From contig NZ_NPJI01000002.1 in NCBI RefSeq assembly GCF_002251435.1, positions 32,596 through 96,595 on the forward strand: 64,000 nt of DNA. Direction: 5' to 3'. This DNA is from Prevotella sp. P2-180 (lineage in GTDB: Bacteria > Bacteroidota > Bacteroidia > Bacteroidales > Bacteroidaceae). Position numbers and translations under genes: made by a program. The notes under the pieces were generated by a model that was given only the letters and a program-made list of their open reading frames with translations, was not told the origin of the DNA and ran no database searches. Positions 44,543 through 54,113 of this stretch are shown one piece after another (the stretch's first letter is position 1; the number at the start of each line of letters is the position of its first letter).

Positions 44543-46078
44543 TTAAAATGTGTATCCGAGTGTCATCATGAGCTGATGGCGCTTGTCACTCACTTTCACG
44601 CTCTCTGGTATGTCCTCGAAGTAGTAGGGATTATAATATGGTGTGAAATCGCCTTCGGTGGTGTTGTATTGATATGCTATATCGAGGTTGAACTTGTCGA
44701 AACGATAGCCAAGACCGGCTGTAATGCGGTAGGTGGCATCCCAATTGGTATAGTCGGTGGACGATGAGTTGTAGACGCCTTGCGACGACAGGGTAAGGTC
44801 CTTGTAACCGCTTTTCTCATACATGGGCGACACGTAGTTGAAACCGAGGCGGATGGCTAATGCGGGGTCGGGACGGAACTCGCCTCCCACCTTCAGTGTG
44901 GACACGGCCTTGAGGCTCTTTGCGGTGTTGTAGTTCATCGCGCGGTCGCTACTGCTTGTCTCGTAGCCGTAGTAGTCGTAGCCGTCGATGATGCGCTGGT
45001 CGGTCTTCCCATAGTCGGCAAATTCGTATGACACGCCGAGGGCGAGGCTGCTGCCTACAGTGTGTCCGAGGCTTGCGCCAAACTTCCATGGTGAGTTGAG
45101 GCGGAAGTCGTAGTCGCCAGAACTCCAGCCCTGCGACCGGCGTCCGCTTTGGTTGTCCACCACGTGGAGCTCGGTATAGTTTGATGTGGTGAGGCTATAG
45201 AACACGGGCGAGCTTACCGAGAGTCCGAAGCGGAATGGGCTCTCTTCGATGGGGCGTACGATGATGCCTGCCTTGATGTCGAAGCCAGTGCCGGTGATAC
45301 GACGCTCGTCGACCACGAGTGCGCCGCCGTAGTTGTCGGAGAATGTCTCGTCGTATTCTGAATATGAGTTGTAGTGGACGTCATGGATGCCAACTGTCAT
45401 TCCGAGATAGACCCTGTCTTTGATATTGCCGCTAAGGTTGAGGTCGTAGCGTCCGATGTAGCCATACTGTTGTCGCAGCATGTTGTATGAGTCACTCTCA
45501 TAAAATCCCCATTCAAGGTCAGAACCGGGAGAATATATTGTGTTGTTGAGATGCAGGATGTCGAGCTGGCTGCATGTGAGATTGTTGGAATATAGTCCAT
45601 TGTCGTCTTCCTGCAGATCGAAAAGCTTATGATCGTGCTTGTCGTAGGTGATTTCGTGTTGCGACGATTTGTTCGCCCTTCCCGCAGCTTGGAGGATATG
45701 GTTGAAGTCGCGGCTTTTGGTGTAGTTGAAACCGAAGTTGAGGAATGAGTTGCGTCCGGTGCGCATGCTGTAAACGAATCCGGCTTGGTCGAAGCTGGCG
45801 TGTGTCTTGTCGGCACCTTCCATTTTTGCAGCGTCTTGTTGTGAGATGATGCCGAAGGAGAGACTTGCCGTTGAGTGTCGGAAGAGACCAATGCCAGCGG
45901 GATTGGTTCCCATGGTGGAGATGTCGGCACCGAGTGCTTCCATGGCTCCGCCCATTCCTACATAGCGTGCTGTTCCGTTGAGTTCTGGACGGAGTAGGGT
46001 TGCGTCCTGATATGTTTCCTGAGCTGTTGCCGTCAGGGCTGCGATAGCGAGGGCAACGATAGATAATTGTCTTTTCAT
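44543..46078 (-). CDS. Outer membrane protein, OMPP1/FadL/TodX type
   Basis: 511 residues: a signal peptide (MKRQLSIVALAIAALTATAQ), then a beta-barrel with alternating polar and aromatic strands and the family N-terminal motif ARYVGMGGAMEALGADISTMGTNPAGIG (hatch region), ending in the outer-membrane signature TLGYTF with terminal Phe. FadL-type channels import hydrophobic molecules. It lies 28 bases downstream of the Gly/Trp/Tyr-rich protein gene, so they may be co-transcribed. Confidence 0.9.
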   Translation of the reverse strand: MKRQLSIVALAIAALTATAQETYQDATLLRPELNGTARYVGMGGAMEALGADISTMGTNPAGIGLFRHSTASLSFGIISQQDAAKMEGADKTHASFDQAGFVYSMRTGRNSFLNFGFNYTKSRDFNHILQAAGRANKSSQHEITYDKHDHKLFDLQEDDNGLYSNNLTCSQLDILHLNNTIYSPGSDLEWGFYESDSYNMLRQQYGYIGRYDLNLSGNIKDRVYLGMTVGIHDVHYNSYSEYDETFSDNYGGALVVDERRITGTGFDIKAGIIVRPIEESPFRFGLSVSSPVFYSLTTSNYTELHVVDNQSGRRSQGWSSGDYDFRLNSPWKFGASLGHTVGSSLALGVSYEFADYGKTDQRIIDGYDYYGYETSSSDRAMNYNTAKSLKAVSTLKVGGEFRPDPALAIRLGFNYVSPMYEKSGYKDLTLSSQGVYNSSSTDYTNWDATYRITAGLGYRFDKFNLDIAYQYNTTEGDFTPYYNPYYFEDIPESVKVSDKRHQLMMTLGYTF

Positions 46079-46106
46079 AATGAGATTTGTCTTGTTTTAC
46101 GATTTT

Positions 46107-47114
46107 TTATCTTCTTCTGCCATTACGTGCGCCGCCTCCAGAGAAGCCACCGCCACGACTGCCGCCGAACGAACCTCCGCTAATAGAGCCGCTTGAGCGG
46201 CTTCCTCCGAACGATCTGGAGCTATTGAAACTGCTGGAAGAACGCGTGGAGGTGCTGTTGCGGGAGAAACTGCTATTGGTGTTTTGGCGGTCGTACCATC
46301 TGTTTACGGTAGATGTGGTTCTTCCTGCATTTCTTGCCCCGTTGTTGATGCGGTCGCGTGTGGATATGTCTGACGAGAAGGCGCGGCTTGATGTACGGTT
46401 GAAATTAGAAGTTGAGCTTGAGAGGCGGTTGGTGCCATTTGGCAATGAGCCAAATGACTGACGGCTTGTTCCCCGGCTTCGGAATGAGGAAGAGGCCATG
46501 TCGTATGAACCGCCACCGCCTATCACCACATGATGGTGGGGATAGTAGCCGCCCCAATAGCCGTAGTACCATGGGTCGTACCAGCCATACCAGCCTCCGT
46601 ACCATCCACCATGCCATGGGCCATACCATCCACCATACCAGCTGCTGTAAAGCCATGGGTCGTACCATCCGTACCATGAGGAGTAGTACCACGGGTCGTA
46701 GAACGAGCTCCATCCATACCAGCGGTTGAAACGTCCGTCGGTGTAGCCATTCCAATAGGCGTTGCTCACCGCATAGTCGTCCCAGCGGCTCATGTTTCTT
46801 GTGTACTTATAATCTTCTTGTTGTTCCATAAGAGCAAGTGAGTCGGGGTATTCGCCCTTTATGGAGTCGAAGTTGATGACATCGTTTGCGGTGGTGTCGT
46901 TGTTTATAGGTTCCACTGTGCTGCGTAACCTTCGGTTGTATTCGTCTACGTTGCGGTTGCTGCCACAGTAATAAGTGTCCTTGGGCATTCCGTATTCTTT
47001 GGAAGCTTTGTTTACATTTTCTCTTGTAGGGACAAAATACATGTCGTCTTGGGCTGATGTAGCCATGGGCATAAGCATGATGGCTGAAATAGTAGATAAT
47101 AATATTTTTTTCAT
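46107..47114 (-). CDS. Secreted protein rich in Gly, Trp, Tyr and Ser
   Basis: 335 residues: a signal peptide (MKKILLSTISAIMLMPMATSAQ), an ordered N-terminal part, then an aromatic repeat region (about residues 120-200) built of WYGWYDPW, GGWYG and similar units, followed by a Ser/Arg/Gly-rich tail ending GGGARNGRRR. Such proteins recur in Prevotella and Bacteroides without known function. The composition suggests a disordered, sticky envelope or matrix protein. A -7 box lies at 47146-47153. Confidence 0.85.
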   Translation of the reverse strand: MKKILLSTISAIMLMPMATSAQDDMYFVPTRENVNKASKEYGMPKDTYYCGSNRNVDEYNRRLRSTVEPINNDTTANDVINFDSIKGEYPDSLALMEQQEDYKYTRNMSRWDDYAVSNAYWNGYTDGRFNRWYGWSSFYDPWYYSSWYGWYDPWLYSSWYGGWYGPWHGGWYGGWYGWYDPWYYGYWGGYYPHHHVVIGGGGSYDMASSSFRSRGTSRQSFGSLPNGTNRLSSSTSNFNRTSSRAFSSDISTRDRINNGARNAGRTTSTVNRWYDRQNTNSSFSRNSTSTRSSSSFNSSRSFGGSRSSGSISGGSFGGSRGGGFSGGGARNGRRR

Positions 47115-47145
47115 ATTGTCTCCTTTTTATTTTATTACTTTCGTG

Positions 47146-47153
47146 CAAACTTA
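47146..47153 (-). promoter_or_regulatory. -7 box of the Gly/Trp/Tyr-rich protein gene
   Basis: The minus strand reads TAAGTTTG, 31 bases before the start codon. Confidence 0.55.
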
Positions 47154-47236
47154 CGAAAATATTCTGAATAACTAGTTACTTTTCTGCAAAAATAGTGTTA
47201 AACACTCAATAAATTAACTTTTTTGCCGTGTTATAG

Positions 47237-47267
47237 TTTGTTTTTTCCACTATTTTTAATATATTTG
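47237..47267 (+). promoter_or_regulatory. Promoter of ispE
   Basis: TTTG (47237-47240), a 19-base spacer and TATATTTG (47260-47267), 18 bases before the ATG at 47286. Confidence 0.8.
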
Positions 47268-47285
47268 CAGAAAAATTTTAAGCGT

Positions 47286-48134
47286 ATGATAAACTTTCCA
47301 ATAGCAAAGATCAATTTAGGACTGAATGTGGTGAGAAAGCGTGAAGACGGATATCACGATTTGGAGACTGTGTTTTATCCTGTAGGTATAAAAGATGCTC
47401 TTGAAGTATATGAGATGGACGAGAGATTTCCTTCTGATGTGGATTGCGACTTGAAGGTGACCAACATTTCCATTGAAGGCGACGAGCAGAAGAATCTTGT
47501 GGTTAAAGCCTACAAACTACTTGCGGAAAAATATAAGTTGCCGCGAGTGCATGCCCATTTATATAAGGCCATTCCGACGCAAGCCGGGATGGGAGGTGGG
47601 TCGAGCGACTGTGCATACATGTTGCTTGCGCTGAATGAAATGTTTGGTTTGGGAATGTCTCAACAGGAGATGATTGACCATGCCGCGAAGTTGGGGGCCG
47701 ACTGTGCTTTTTTCATTATGAGTCGTCCGGCATACGCTGAGGGCATTGGTGAGAAGTTGGTGCCTATCGACTTGAATTTGGATGGATATTACCTTTGTGT
47801 GGTGCGTCCGGACATTCCCATTTCCACACGCGAGGCTTTTTCGCTTATAAAGCCTTGTGCCACGGTGAAGAAGTGTTGTGATATAGTGCGCCAGCCCATT
47901 GAGACATGGCGTGACGAGCTTACCAACGATTTTGAGAAGAGTGTGTTTTCTCTTCATCCGGAGATTGGCGACATAAAGGAGAAATTATATGATTCCGGCG
48001 CTGTCTATGCTGCCATGAGTGGCAGTGGAAGCAGTGTTTTCGGCATTTTTAGAGAGAGAGTAGACTTGACAGGACAGTTTGAAGGCATGTTCTGTAAAAC
48101 GGAAGAGTTTAATAAATTAAAAATTAAAAATTAA
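47286..48134 (+). CDS. ispE: 4-diphosphocytidyl-2-C-methyl-D-erythritol kinase
   Basis: GHMP kinase of the non-mevalonate isoprenoid pathway. The start at 47286 (MINFPIAKINLGLNVVRKRE) gives 282 residues, the usual length; the 21-codon upstream extension runs through the promoter and is rejected. Motifs: AKINLGLNV with DGYHDLETVFYP, the ATP loop PTQAGMGGGSSDCA, and MSGSGSSVFGIF near the C-terminus. It stands alone, followed by a short A/T-rich spacer before a converging gene. Confidence 0.97.
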   Translation: MINFPIAKINLGLNVVRKREDGYHDLETVFYPVGIKDALEVYEMDERFPSDVDCDLKVTNISIEGDEQKNLVVKAYKLLAEKYKLPRVHAHLYKAIPTQAGMGGGSSDCAYMLLALNEMFGLGMSQQEMIDHAAKLGADCAFFIMSRPAYAEGIGEKLVPIDLNLDGYYLCVVRPDIPISTREAFSLIKPCATVKKCCDIVRQPIETWRDELTNDFEKSVFSLHPEIGDIKEKLYDSGAVYAAMSGSGSSVFGIFRERVDLTGQFEGMFCKTEEFNKLKIKN

Positions 48135-48159
48135 AAGATTAACAATGCTTACTCCTCTT

Positions 48160-49215
48160 TCACAGTTTCACTTGCATGAATACTGGGAAGTGGTCGGAGT
48201 AGGTGAGGGGGAGCTTGTAGTAGTTGAGACCTTCTATGCTCTTGTCGTGGAAGATATAGTCGATGCGTACGGCTTTGCTTCCGCGGTAAGTGTACATAAA
48301 TCCACTGCCACACTCTTTGAAACCATCTACCATGTTGCCAAGCATTGTGTTGTAGACATAAGAGTAAGGCACGTCGTTGAAGTCGCCGCAGAGAATGCAA
48401 GGAAGATTGCTATTACGTACTTCGTTAGACACGATGGCTGCCTGGCCTGCCCTGATAATCATGCCAAGGGTATAGTTACCGTAGATGGCGTTTACGAGTG
48501 CGTTTGTCTCCACTGTCTGTCCTCGGTTTATCATTTTGTTGGCTTGGTGGAGGGTGCGGTTGAAGCCTGTGGTTTCGAGATGTACGTTGAACACCCTTAC
48601 TTGCTTGCCTTTTATGTCAATGTCCGCCCACATGGCACTATTGTTTGTCTGTTCAAACTCCATGGTTTTTGAGCCCTTTATCGGGTAGCGGCTGAATATG
48701 GTCATGTCAGCCTTTCCGGTGGCATGATATGGGAAATAGCCTTTATAGATATCGTTGTTCTTATTGTCGCCTACCTCGTTGTTGTACTCCTGTATGCAAA
48801 GAATGTCCACATGTTCTTTTTTCATCTCGGCTAGTATGTCGTGAGATATGAAAGATGTAGCTTCCCGACCGAATCTGGCGACGTTGTAGCTTGCAATTTT
48901 CACATTTTCCTGTGTTGGGTCTATATCAGCCAAGGAACCTGGCTGGTAGAGGCAACCGATGTATGGAATGCAGCAAAGCAAGGTAATCACAGGTATGGCA
49001 GTGACTATCCAATGTCTCACGATGAGCCAGTAAATAAGCATAATGGCATTGGCTGCAATGAGAATAGGCAGGATATATACGAGCATGGCCGATGCGGTGT
49101 GCCCGACAGGGTTGCTGTCTCCTCCGAAAAGACCTACGAAGGTGAATATGGACAGAACGAGTTGTATGATAAGAAACATCAGTGAGATGTACCTTTTAAC
49201 TGCAAGTTTTCCCAT
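48160..49215 (-). CDS. Membrane-anchored endonuclease/exonuclease/phosphatase family protein
   Basis: 351 residues from MGKLAVKRYISLMF. Two to three N-terminal membrane helices are followed by an EEP-fold domain with KIASYNVARFG, DILCIQEYNNEV (metal Glu), CGDFNDVPYSYVYN and YSDHFPVFMQVKL (catalytic His). The fold covers nucleases and phosphatases; the substrate cannot be told. Similar proteins are common in Bacteroidales next to rhomboid genes, which are absent here. It follows the histidine kinase gene (37-base gap). Confidence 0.92.
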   Translation of the reverse strand: MGKLAVKRYISLMFLIIQLVLSIFTFVGLFGGDSNPVGHTASAMLVYILPILIAANAIMLIYWLIVRHWIVTAIPVITLLCCIPYIGCLYQPGSLADIDPTQENVKIASYNVARFGREATSFISHDILAEMKKEHVDILCIQEYNNEVGDNKNNDIYKGYFPYHATGKADMTIFSRYPIKGSKTMEFEQTNNSAMWADIDIKGKQVRVFNVHLETTGFNRTLHQANKMINRGQTVETNALVNAIYGNYTLGMIIRAGQAAIVSNEVRNSNLPCILCGDFNDVPYSYVYNTMLGNMVDGFKECGSGFMYTYRGSKAVRIDYIFHDKSIEGLNYYKLPLTYSDHFPVFMQVKL

Positions 49216-49252
49216 AAGGATATTTTTTTTAGAGTTTAATGAGTAAAAGACT

Positions 49253-50512
49253 CTACTTCGATGTATAGTGCTCAAGTATCCTAAGTAATTCTTCCACCTT
49301 GAATGGTTTGGCAATGAATTCGTCGCATCCGGCTTCCTTTGCCATCGCTATGCTGTCGGTCAAGGCGTAAGCGCTTAGGGCAATGACAGGCACGTTGGGG
49401 TTTACCTCTTTAATGATTCTTGTAGCATCGATGCCGTCCATGTCGGGCATTCTGATGTCCATAAGTACGATGTCGGGGTTTTCATCTTCGTTCATGGTAA
49501 CTGCCTCCACACCATTTCGTGCCCTGATGATTCTGTATCGGTTTGCGAGTACATTTTTTACCAGTTCGTAGTTACATTCCTCGTCTTCAGCCACAAGCAC
49601 GAGTTTTAGTTTGCTGCTGTCGGCTATAGGTGATGTGTGGAGTGTACGTGTGAGGATGGGGTTTGTCTTGGTTGCAAAGGCTGAAGTGGCGTATGTGCCG
49701 TCAAATGGCAGTACAAAGGTAAAAGTGGAACCTTTTCCTAATACGGAGTGTACATTGATTTTTCCTCCAAGTTTCTCAATAATAATCTTGCTTAGTGGCA
49801 GTCCGAGTCCGAAACCATTTTTTTTAGTCTCTGCGTCTTTTGACACATAAGTGTGGAAGATGCTTTCAAGGTCTTCTTCGGCTATGCCCGTGCCAGTGTC
49901 GCTTACATAGAACACAATTTGGTTATTTGCCTCGTCAACTCTATATCCATAAGTGATGCCGCCCCTTTGTGTGTGTTTAAGTGCATTGCTTATGAGGTTG
50001 CAATATACTTGTGTGAGGCGGTTGGGGTCGGTTTTCAAAAGAACGGCCTTTTCAGGCATTTCTGCATTGAAGAAGATGTTGTCGGGACAACGGAACTTGA
50101 ATATTTGTTTGATATTTTCACAAATTTCGTTTAAGTTGCTAAGACAAAGCTTCATGGTTATTTCTCCCGACTCAACCCTTGAGAGGTCGAGGATTTCGTT
50201 AATGAGAGCCAGTAGTCGATTGTTGTTGCTTTCAACGATTTCCAAAAATTTCATACGTTCCTCAGGGGAGTCTGTTTCTGCAATGACTCTTGAGAATCCC
50301 TCAATAGCATTAAGGGGAGTACGAATCTCATGACTCATATTGGCAAGAAAGAGAGATTTCATCTTGCTTGCCTTTTCCGCCTTGTCGATTTGTTCCTTAT
50401 AGTCCTTTAGCTTAGATAGCACTTCGTCTCTCTCTCTTTGGGCTTTGAGGTATAATTTTTTGGTTTCTTCGAGTTCGGCTTTTAATTTTATGACAGTTTC
50501 GTTATGAACCAT
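49253..50512 (-). CDS. Cytosolic hybrid histidine kinase / response regulator
   Basis: 419 residues from the ATG at 50512. The N-terminal coiled coil (about 1-55) is followed by HisKA with the phospho-His in ANMSHEIRTPLNAIEGF, HATPase_c (NALKHTQRGG, DTGTGI, GFGLGLPLSKII) and a C-terminal receiver with phospho-Asp in DIVLMDIRMPDMDG (about residue 352). It has no membrane segment and no recognisable sensor or output domain, so partners are required. An upstream TTG reading overlaps the promoter. Confidence 0.93.
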   Translation of the reverse strand: MVHNETVIKLKAELEETKKLYLKAQRERDEVLSKLKDYKEQIDKAEKASKMKSLFLANMSHEIRTPLNAIEGFSRVIAETDSPEERMKFLEIVESNNNRLLALINEILDLSRVESGEITMKLCLSNLNEICENIKQIFKFRCPDNIFFNAEMPEKAVLLKTDPNRLTQVYCNLISNALKHTQRGGITYGYRVDEANNQIVFYVSDTGTGIAEEDLESIFHTYVSKDAETKKNGFGLGLPLSKIIIEKLGGKINVHSVLGKGSTFTFVLPFDGTYATSAFATKTNPILTRTLHTSPIADSSKLKLVLVAEDEECNYELVKNVLANRYRIIRARNGVEAVTMNEDENPDIVLMDIRMPDMDGIDATRIIKEVNPNVPVIALSAYALTDSIAMAKEAGCDEFIAKPFKVEELLRILEHYTSK

Positions 50513-50539
50513 AAATTGCGTCTTTATGTTATTTTGTTG

Positions 50540-50569
50540 CAAAGATACGAATAATTATTTAAAATCAAA
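50540..50569 (-). promoter_or_regulatory. Promoter of the hybrid histidine kinase gene
   Basis: The minus strand has TTTG (50566-50569), 18 bases, and TATCTTTG (50540-50547), 28 bases before the ATG. Confidence 0.7.
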
Positions 50570-50587
50570 ACAATTTTTCCGTTTTTT

Positions 50588-51754
50588 TTAGGCTCTTTTT
50601 GCTTTTTCCCATGTTCCGCCTTGTTTTTTTGTAAGATAGGCTATTCCTTTAAACACATTTGCGTTCATAAATAGGAAATAATATGGGACGTAGAGTAGTT
50701 TGTTTTTCTTTCCTTTAGCTGCAAGTGTCTGACCGGCAAAGGCTGCGAGGTAGAACAGCAGTTGAAGTATCCATATGATGTTGTATACCGGATGTTGGTT
50801 GTCGATGACGAGTATTACGTTCAGTGGTATGAGAAGCAGTAGTGCAAAGGGTGTGATTGTCCATCTCAACACCCGGTGAGACACAAACTGGAAAGCAGTG
50901 AGCGGGTGGGTGAATGGGTTCATGAGGCTTCGAAGTCGCCAACAGCTTTGCAGTCCGCCGGCAGCAATGCGTTTTTTTCTTTTGCTTTCCTCATTGATGT
51001 CGGCGGAGCCATATTCCATGGCGTATGCATCGCTGGTGTATGCGATTTTATATCCTCGTTTAAGTATGAGCATTGAGAGGATAAAGTCGTCCAGAAGGGT
51101 GTCTTCCGGCATTTCCTCGAACAAGGTTGTGCGTATTGCACACAATTCTCCGGCTGCACCCATTGCGGAATGCAGTTCCGAGTCGAGCCTTTTAAGGCAG
51201 CTTTCATATTTCCAGTATAGTCCTTCTCCTTCGGCTGCCGATTGCTTGTCGTCGCGGGCCATGACACGTTTTTCACCTGCCACACATCCCACCTTAGGGT
51301 TTTTCATTTCAGCTACTATTACTTTCATGGCTTGGTCGTTGAGCATGGTGTTGGCATCGGTCATTGCCACGATGTCTGTTTTCACCTCTTTGATGCCATG
51401 GTTTAGAGCTGCTGTTTTCCCTTTTCTTTCCGGTTTGAAAGCCACTGTGACGTTGTCATATTTTGCCAGTCGCTGGTTCGTCAAGTCGTTGCTTCCGTCT
51501 GTGACCCACAACACATGGAGTTTTTCTTTTGGGTAGTCGAGTGCGTTTGTGTTCTCCATTTTTTTGTCCACGATATCCTCTTCGTTGTATGCGCATATCA
51601 TGAGTGTCACGTGTGGCAGTTCCGTTTCAGTTTCACTGTCCCGTTTCTCTGGACGCACAATTCTTTTGAGCTTTACCAGTAGATAAAGCACGATGGCGTA
51701 GCCGATATATGTGTAGAACACGAGAAAAATACAAATCCAAAATGTTGTTGTCAT
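50588..51754 (-). CDS. Family 2 glycosyltransferase, membrane bound
   Basis: 388 residues from MTTTFWICIFLVFY. One N-terminal helix, a GT-A domain with MICAYNEEDIVDKK, TDANTMLND (DxD-like) and a GGLQSCWRLR acceptor motif, and three to four C-terminal helices. The layout matches processive or polysaccharide-type GT2 enzymes at the inner membrane (cellulose/hyaluronan synthase-like topology). Product unknown. It begins 25 bases downstream of the RNase G stop and is probably co-transcribed with it. Confidence 0.9.
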   Translation of the reverse strand: MTTTFWICIFLVFYTYIGYAIVLYLLVKLKRIVRPEKRDSETETELPHVTLMICAYNEEDIVDKKMENTNALDYPKEKLHVLWVTDGSNDLTNQRLAKYDNVTVAFKPERKGKTAALNHGIKEVKTDIVAMTDANTMLNDQAMKVIVAEMKNPKVGCVAGEKRVMARDDKQSAAEGEGLYWKYESCLKRLDSELHSAMGAAGELCAIRTTLFEEMPEDTLLDDFILSMLILKRGYKIAYTSDAYAMEYGSADINEESKRKKRIAAGGLQSCWRLRSLMNPFTHPLTAFQFVSHRVLRWTITPFALLLLIPLNVILVIDNQHPVYNIIWILQLLFYLAAFAGQTLAAKGKKNKLLYVPYYFLFMNANVFKGIAYLTKKQGGTWEKAKRA

Positions 51755-51779
51755 AGTTGTTTGTCTTCCCTCATAAATA

Positions 51780-53354
51780 CTATTTGGTCTCAATTTCTTC
51801 CTTCATGTCAATGAAGTTTCCCTCACGATCATAGAACTCATATTGCAAGAAAGCGAGTTTTTGAGATGATATTACCGATATGCCCAAGCCATATTTCATC
51901 TGCCATCTTCGTTTTATGGAGAGGAAACCTTCGTTGATGTATGCGGCAACGTAGGGATGAACGTGCAATTTAAATTTCTTGATACCTATCTTATTGACAA
52001 GTTGGTCGATTTTGCTTTCCAATTGGTCTGTGAAGAGTATGCTTGACTTTATTTTTCCGCGTCCGAAGCAAGTAGGGCATGTTTCTTCTACGTTTACGTC
52101 CATTGCCGGTCTCACCCTTTGTCTTGTAATTTGCATGAGTCCGAACTTGCTTAGAGGCAGGATATTGTGTCTTGCTCTGTCTTTTTGCATATTCTTGCAC
52201 ATTCGTTCGTAGAGCATTTGTCTGTCTTCTGCGAGATTCATGTCAATGAAGTCGACCACGATAATTCCTCCCATATCACGTAGTCGCAGTTGGCGTGCCA
52301 ATTCGTCGGCAGCTCCCAGGTTCACTTCAAGTGCATTTTGCTCTTGTCCGTTTTCCGAACGAGTTCGGTTTCCGCTGTTGACATCCACCACGTGAAGGGC
52401 TTCAGTGTGTTCAATAATAAGATAAGCGCCACGTTTGTAGTTTACTGTTTTTCCAAACGCCGACTTCATCTGTTTTGTCACATTGAAGTTGTCAAAAATA
52501 GGCACAGTACCATTGTATTTCTTCACGATGTCGACTTTGTCTGGAGCGATTAGTCCGACGTAGTCTTTCACTTGTTGGTAAATGTCATCGTCGTTGACGT
52601 GTATGCCGTCGTATGTAGGGTTGAAAAGATCTCTCAGCAGTGCTACAGCCCTGCTTGTTTCCTCAAATATTATTTGTGGTCTGGCTGTTGTTTTCTGTAC
52701 CAGTTTAATGGCTTCCTCCCATCTCTTAAGCAGAATTTTCATTTCTGCGTCGAGTTCAGCTACTCTTTTTCCTTCAGCCGATGTTCTTACTATTACACCG
52801 AAGTTTTTTGGTGTTATGCTTTGGATAAGTTGTTTGAGTCTTGTTCTTTCCTCACCTTTTTTTATTTTCGACGATACCGATACTTTGTCGTAGAATGGCA
52901 TAAGGACCATGTATCTTCCAGCAAAGCTGAGTTCGCAAGTCAGTCTTGGCCCTTTTGTCGAGATAGGTTCTTTTACGATTTGCACGAGCACCTCTTGTCC
53001 CACTTTCAGTACGTTTTGCACACTGCCGTCTTTTTTCAGGTCAGGCAGTTTTGTGGCCTTTGAGAATGGGTAGAGTTTTTTTCTGTCGCTTTGTACCTGC
53101 TTTAGGTATTTTTCGTAAGAGCTGTATTGAGACCCCAAATCAAGATAATGAAGGAACGCATCTCTTTCGAATCCAACGTCGACGAAGCATGCGTTAAGTC
53201 CTGGCATGAGTTTTTTAACCTTTGCCACATAAATATTCCCCACGGAGAATGAAGCCGAACGAGGTTCGTTCTGGTATTCCACCAGACTTTTGTCCTCAAG
53301 CAGAGCTATAGAAATCTCTTTCGGCTGGACGTCAATAATTACTTCGCTTGTCAT
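51780..53354 (-). CDS. rng: Ribonuclease E/G family protein
   Basis: 524 residues. N-terminal S1 domain (FSVGNIYVAKVKKLMPGLNACFVDVG), RNase E/G catalytic domain with IIVVDFIDMN (metal-binding Asp), the zinc-link CPTCFGRGK (about residue 430) and a C-terminal subdomain. Without the long C-terminal scaffold of E. coli RNase E, this is RNase G length. It processes rRNA and initiates mRNA decay. It overlaps nothing and precedes the glycosyltransferase by 25 bases. Confidence 0.95.
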   Translation of the reverse strand: MTSEVIIDVQPKEISIALLEDKSLVEYQNEPRSASFSVGNIYVAKVKKLMPGLNACFVDVGFERDAFLHYLDLGSQYSSYEKYLKQVQSDRKKLYPFSKATKLPDLKKDGSVQNVLKVGQEVLVQIVKEPISTKGPRLTCELSFAGRYMVLMPFYDKVSVSSKIKKGEERTRLKQLIQSITPKNFGVIVRTSAEGKRVAELDAEMKILLKRWEEAIKLVQKTTARPQIIFEETSRAVALLRDLFNPTYDGIHVNDDDIYQQVKDYVGLIAPDKVDIVKKYNGTVPIFDNFNVTKQMKSAFGKTVNYKRGAYLIIEHTEALHVVDVNSGNRTRSENGQEQNALEVNLGAADELARQLRLRDMGGIIVVDFIDMNLAEDRQMLYERMCKNMQKDRARHNILPLSKFGLMQITRQRVRPAMDVNVEETCPTCFGRGKIKSSILFTDQLESKIDQLVNKIGIKKFKLHVHPYVAAYINEGFLSIKRRWQMKYGLGISVISSQKLAFLQYEFYDREGNFIDMKEEIETK

Positions 53355-53480
53355 TTCTGTTTTAGGGTTTCACTGTTAGTTGATACAAAAAAGGGTGCGC
53401 TGACTCATCTCTCTCTTATATTTGAAATTTGTCAGCACACTCCTCTCATTTTTTTGCTGTAGAGAACAGTAGGTTGCAAT

Positions 53481-53570
53481 TTACTTGCTCTTGTGTCTGT
53501 TCTTTCTCAGTCTCTTTTTACGCTTGTGAGTAGCCATCTTGTGGCCCTTCTTTTTCTTTCCGTTTGGCAT
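53481..53570 (-). CDS. AURKAIP1/COX24-domain mini-protein
   Basis: 29 residues, beginning MPNGKKKKGHKMATHKRKKR and ending LRKNRHKSK. It matches the very small, highly basic Bacteroidetes proteins annotated with the AURKAIP1/COX24 (mitoribosomal mS38-like) domain. The composition and homology suggest ribosome association. It lies 30 bases downstream of the HU gene on the same strand and 126 bases before RNase G. Known for the family: a conserved companion of HU and rng in this phylum. Confidence 0.85.
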   Translation of the reverse strand: MPNGKKKKGHKMATHKRKKRLRKNRHKSK

Positions 53571-53600
53571 TGCTTTAAGAAATTAAATTATTAATAATGT

Positions 53601-53879
53601 TTACTGTTGCATTTTTGCAATGAAGCTCTTTGAAGGTTTGAAAGCCGGGAAATCATGAGCCTCAATGATTATTGTTGTCTGCTTTGATATATTGCGTGCG
53701 GTTTTTTGAGCGCGGTGCTTTACGATGAAGCTACCAAATCCGCGAAGATATACATCTTCTTTTCTTACTGCCAGGCTCTGTCTTACTTCTTCCATGAATG
53801 CTTCAACAGTAGCTGCTACCGCTTTCTTGTCAAGACCAGTGTCTGCCACGATCTTGTCGATCATTTCTGCTTTTGTCAT
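53601..53879 (-). CDS. HU family DNA-binding protein
   Basis: 92 residues with the HU/IHF pattern VYLRGFGSFIVKHRAQKTARN and DFPAFKPSKSFI. Nucleoid protein that bends DNA. First gene of an HU-COX24 mini-protein (-rng) group. A -7 box lies at 53936-53943. Confidence 0.94.
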   Translation of the reverse strand: MTKAEMIDKIVADTGLDKKAVAATVEAFMEEVRQSLAVRKEDVYLRGFGSFIVKHRAQKTARNISKQTTIIIEAHDFPAFKPSKSFIAKMQQ

Positions 53880-53935
53880 TGTCTGTCAATATAAATTTGT
53901 TATATATTTTTATTTTTGTTATTACTTTCGGACTG

Positions 53936-53943
53936 CAAATATA
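53936..53943 (-). promoter_or_regulatory. -7 box of the HU gene
   Basis: The minus strand reads TATATTTG, 56 bases before the start. Confidence 0.55.
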
Positions 53944-54113
53944 CTGATTTTCAGTGATAAACAGAAATTTATTTTGATTTTTTTTCTAAAAAACACAAAT
54001 ATTTTTCCAATATGCGTGTTTTTTTTACCATTTACAAGAACTACACATATTTATATATATATGAGTGTCTTGTAAATGGCTTATTATTGTTTGTACGTTA
54101 ATGTCACATTTTG

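Noticed and set aside
50513..50542. Ten-codon extension of the histidine kinase from a TTG
   Set aside because: The TTG is part of the -7 box TATCTTTG.
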